A DNA stretch of 64,000 nt from Sporosarcina sp. Te-1 (GTDB lineage Bacteria > Bacillota > Bacilli > Bacillales_A > Planococcaceae), in NCBI RefSeq assembly GCF_017498505.1, contig NZ_CP071798.1, forward strand, positions 1,819,501 to 1,883,500. Direction: 5' to 3'. Below are positions 62,241 through 64,000 of this stretch, in pieces. The notes beneath the pieces are model-generated. The model ran no database searches. It saw only the letters and a program-made list of their open reading frames with translations, and was not told where the DNA came from. Numbering within the stretch: the stretch's first letter is position 1; every line of letters starts with the position of its first letter. The translations under genes were made by a program, and so were the position numbers.

Positions 62241-62948
62241 ATGAGGAAACGTACCATTGCATTTGCTATTGCCAGTCTCTGTATCATTCCTTTACTTTAC
62301 TCAGTTATCGCCACAGTGGTTATTCGATTGACGGGCTTTGGAATTGTAAAGAAATTGAACCGAACGGGCATCGCTCTGACCTTTGATGATGGGCCGCATC
62401 CAGTATTTACAGAGAAGTTGTTGGACCTGCTTAAAAAGTATAATGTGCGTGCCACTTTTTTTGTCGTAGGAGAGAAAGCGAAAATGCACCCTGCTCTTTT
62501 GAAACGTATGCATGCAGAAGGGCATCAGATCGGGATCCATCATTTGCAGCACACATCGAGCTGGCGGTTGACGCCCGGGAGGTTGAAGAAGCAGCTGGTA
62601 GAGACGGAACAAATCATCCATGACATAACAGGCGTACGTCCATTCCTCTATCGCCCGCCTTGGGGATTCATGAACGCAGCTACCATTCCGCTCGCAAGAT
62701 CACGGAATTACAGGATTATCATTTGGTCACACCATTTCAAAGATTGGAAGGTAGCAAGCTGCGAGACAATTCTACTAGAAGGCTTGCGCCAAGTGCCTGA
62801 AGATGGCTCGATCATCCTCCTGCATGATGACGGAACGAATCCAAGCGCGGATGATGAGGCGCCTGACGTCATGCTTTCCAAGCTCCAAATTTACTTGGAA
62901 GAGGCAACAGCGAAAGGCATTCCATTCATCCTGCCCATTCTCAACTAG
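62241..62948 (+). CDS. Polysaccharide deacetylase (NodB domain), membrane-anchored
   Basis: A 235-residue protein with an N-terminal signal anchor (RTIAFAIASLCIIPLLYSVIATVVI) and a NodB domain: TFDDGPHP (metal and catalytic aspartates), the H-x3-H region IGIHHLQHTSSW, YRPPWG and the end ILLHDDG. It removes N-acetyl groups from peptidoglycan or another polysaccharide outside the cell. The ATG follows GGAGGG by five bases. It is a single gene. Confidence 0.9.
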   Translation: MRKRTIAFAIASLCIIPLLYSVIATVVIRLTGFGIVKKLNRTGIALTFDDGPHPVFTEKLLDLLKKYNVRATFFVVGEKAKMHPALLKRMHAEGHQIGIHHLQHTSSWRLTPGRLKKQLVETEQIIHDITGVRPFLYRPPWGFMNAATIPLARSRNYRIIIWSHHFKDWKVASCETILLEGLRQVPEDGSIILLHDDGTNPSADDEAPDVMLSKLQIYLEEATAKGIPFILPILN

Positions 62949-63398
62949 CTATTTTATAAGTAAGGCTTCCATTCTGTCAGCAAACATCAGAGGGATTTCT
63001 ATTCATTACCTAAACCTTGTGAACAACAATTTACTGCAGATAATGATGAGGTTGGAATAAAAAGTGAACATGTTCAGTGAAGATGTCGTAGGATAGTTAG
63101 GGAATTCGGGGTACGAATATTTGAGAACTATTTATATTTATAATATAATAGAAATACAATTTTATTAAAGGGTGAACTTTTTGTTAATTGTAGAATTCTA
63201 ATCTGAATCAACGTAATAGCTTAATTTTGCGAAACAAACCACCCATCTGGGGTGTTATTTTTCATGCAAAAAAGCAAGATTAGAATTAGTTAGGTTCCAT
63301 CAACATTTGGCGCGACTAATTTTAGTCGCGTTTTTTCTATTCGTTGATTTAGACAATTTTAATTTTTTTCTTATTAAAATTGAGAGGACGAATCTACA
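62949..63398. other. Intergenic region before the polyamine synthase gene
   Basis: About 450 AT-rich bases. It holds two hairpins, a short one with CACCC and GGGGTG near 63239-63254 followed by TTATTTTT, and the stronger terminator at 63311. No gene with a ribosome site was found. Confidence 0.45.
63311..63336 (+). terminator. Terminator in the leader of the polyamine synthase gene
   Basis: CGCGACTA pairs with TAGTCGCG around a four-base loop, followed by six T residues. No gene ends just before it, so it may act as an attenuator of the gene that starts 63 bases later. Confidence 0.8.
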
Positions 63399-64000
63399 AT
63401 GCAAAAACAATTACAACAAATTACAACTAATATGCAGCTCGAAGAACATTATCTCACATTAGAAAAAGCTCTACTCGCTTTATATTTCCATAAAAACTGT
63501 ACAACTAAATCTTTAGCTCATACGACAGATTTGCCAATACCGCTCGTTTCAGCAATGAAGAAAGAATTTGCCAAGCAAGGTTGGGGCAAACATAGTTTAA
63601 CGAAAAAGGGTCAGCTTGCTATCTCGGAATATTTTCAACTCTCAGGCGCTGACGCTACACTCTACCTCCAACTAACGACAGATGATGCATTTCGTACGGA
63701 ATGGATTACACAAAACACAAGGGAATTAAGCGCTATTTATAACGCTAGACCCACAGCTGACGTGGCAATTGATCAAGCAAAATGTACAGTGGAGACAGCC
63801 TTAAAACGTGCATTGCTAGCATTAGACTATACTATGCTCCTCAATAAGCGCATTTTGTGTTTAGGCGATGATGATTTCATCAGTATTGCATTAGCGTTTT
63901 TACTAAATAAAATCGCTCCACATTCCACCACTCAAATTGTTGTGTTAGATATTGATAAGCGGGTTTTATCTATGATTAACAAAATAGCAAAGGACTATGA
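63399..64000 (+). CDS. bpsA: Branched-chain polyamine synthase BpsA family (partial)
   Basis: The first 200 residues of a protein that runs off the window. The N-terminal winged-helix-like region is followed by the AdoMet-type motif RILCLGDDDFISIALAF, the GDDD signature of BpsA, which makes N4-branched spermine/spermidine derivatives from decarboxylated AdoMet in thermophiles and some Firmicutes. The ATG follows GAGAGGACG. The C-terminal catalytic part is outside the window. Confidence 0.82.
   Translation, partial: MQKQLQQITTNMQLEEHYLTLEKALLALYFHKNCTTKSLAHTTDLPIPLVSAMKKEFAKQGWGKHSLTKKGQLAISEYFQLSGADATLYLQLTTDDAFRTEWITQNTRELSAIYNARPTADVAIDQAKCTVETALKRALLALDYTMLLNKRILCLGDDDFISIALAFLLNKIAPHSTTQIVVLDIDKRVLSMINKIAKDY

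Overview
The window looks like chromosomal DNA of an endospore-forming member of the Bacillales, most likely Planococcaceae (Sporosarcina-like). The spore-coat locus cotB/cotG/cotH, yvfRSTU-like and ykoFEDC-like operons, Bacillus-type TPP and lysine riboswitches, strong AGGAGG ribosome binding sites and frequent TTG/GTG starts support this. The genus is an inference. No rRNA, tRNA, CRISPR array, prophage or complete insertion sequence was seen.

Layout. 0-2.5 kb: an M20 deacylase and an N-acylamino-acid racemase/MenC-type enolase, a pair known from conversion of D- to L-amino acids. 3-7.4 kb: a very large secreted subtilisin (bacillopeptidase F type). 7.5-12 kb (minus): an ABC exporter with its DesK/DesR-like two-component system, then VanZ and a membrane protein. 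12.3-15.4 kb: a NitT/TauT-type ABC importer and a VOC protein. 15.7-17.8 kb: a coupled four-gene unit with an IsdG/HmoA-like haem oxygenase, an unknown helical protein, a stand-alone cobalamin-binding protein with the CarH-type W-x9-EH signature, and a PAS-coiled-coil-STAS protein. This is the best candidate for a new sensory system. 18-21.4 kb: an M20 amidase fused to a membrane domain, a NUDIX hydrolase and a metallophosphatase. 21.7-24.6 kb: a TetR regulator and a membrane beta-lactamase-like hydrolase sharing one operator motif. 24.7-27.1 kb: an amidohydrolase divergent from an Rgg-type regulator. 27.1-30.6 kb: a TPP-riboswitch ECF importer (ykoFEDC).

31.2-40.7 kb: two small proteins, an ArsB-type permease, and a coat locus with three CotB-like proteins, a pentapeptide-repeat CotG-like protein, the CotH kinase and a small SET-domain methyltransferase, then ResC. 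40.8-44.9 kb: an AgrC/LytTR pair, a GntR regulator and lrgAB. 44.9-47.4 kb: an amino-acid permease and a cysteine hydrolase behind a lysine riboswitch. 47.6-52.7 kb: a second enolase/M20 pair with a YfcC-type transporter and its probable regulator. 55.1-62 kb: a nucleoside salvage regulon (NupC, LacI regulator, NCS2 permease, nucleoside hydrolase, M20 amidohydrolase, ribokinase) tied together by an identical 14-bp operator in front of nupC and the ribokinase gene. 62.2-64 kb: a polysaccharide deacetylase and the start of a branched-chain polyamine synthase.

Two intergenic arrays (30.67-31.02 kb and 54.50-55.08 kb) carry about 18 and 29 copies of an ATTTGGC motif spaced every 20-21 bp, close to two turns of B-DNA. 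They lie in opposite orientation and share the same two alternating unit types. They are the most unusual non-coding structure in the window. Four M20-family hydrolases in 64 kb, most beside transporters, suggest specialisation in peptides, acylated or carbamoylated amino acids and nucleosides.
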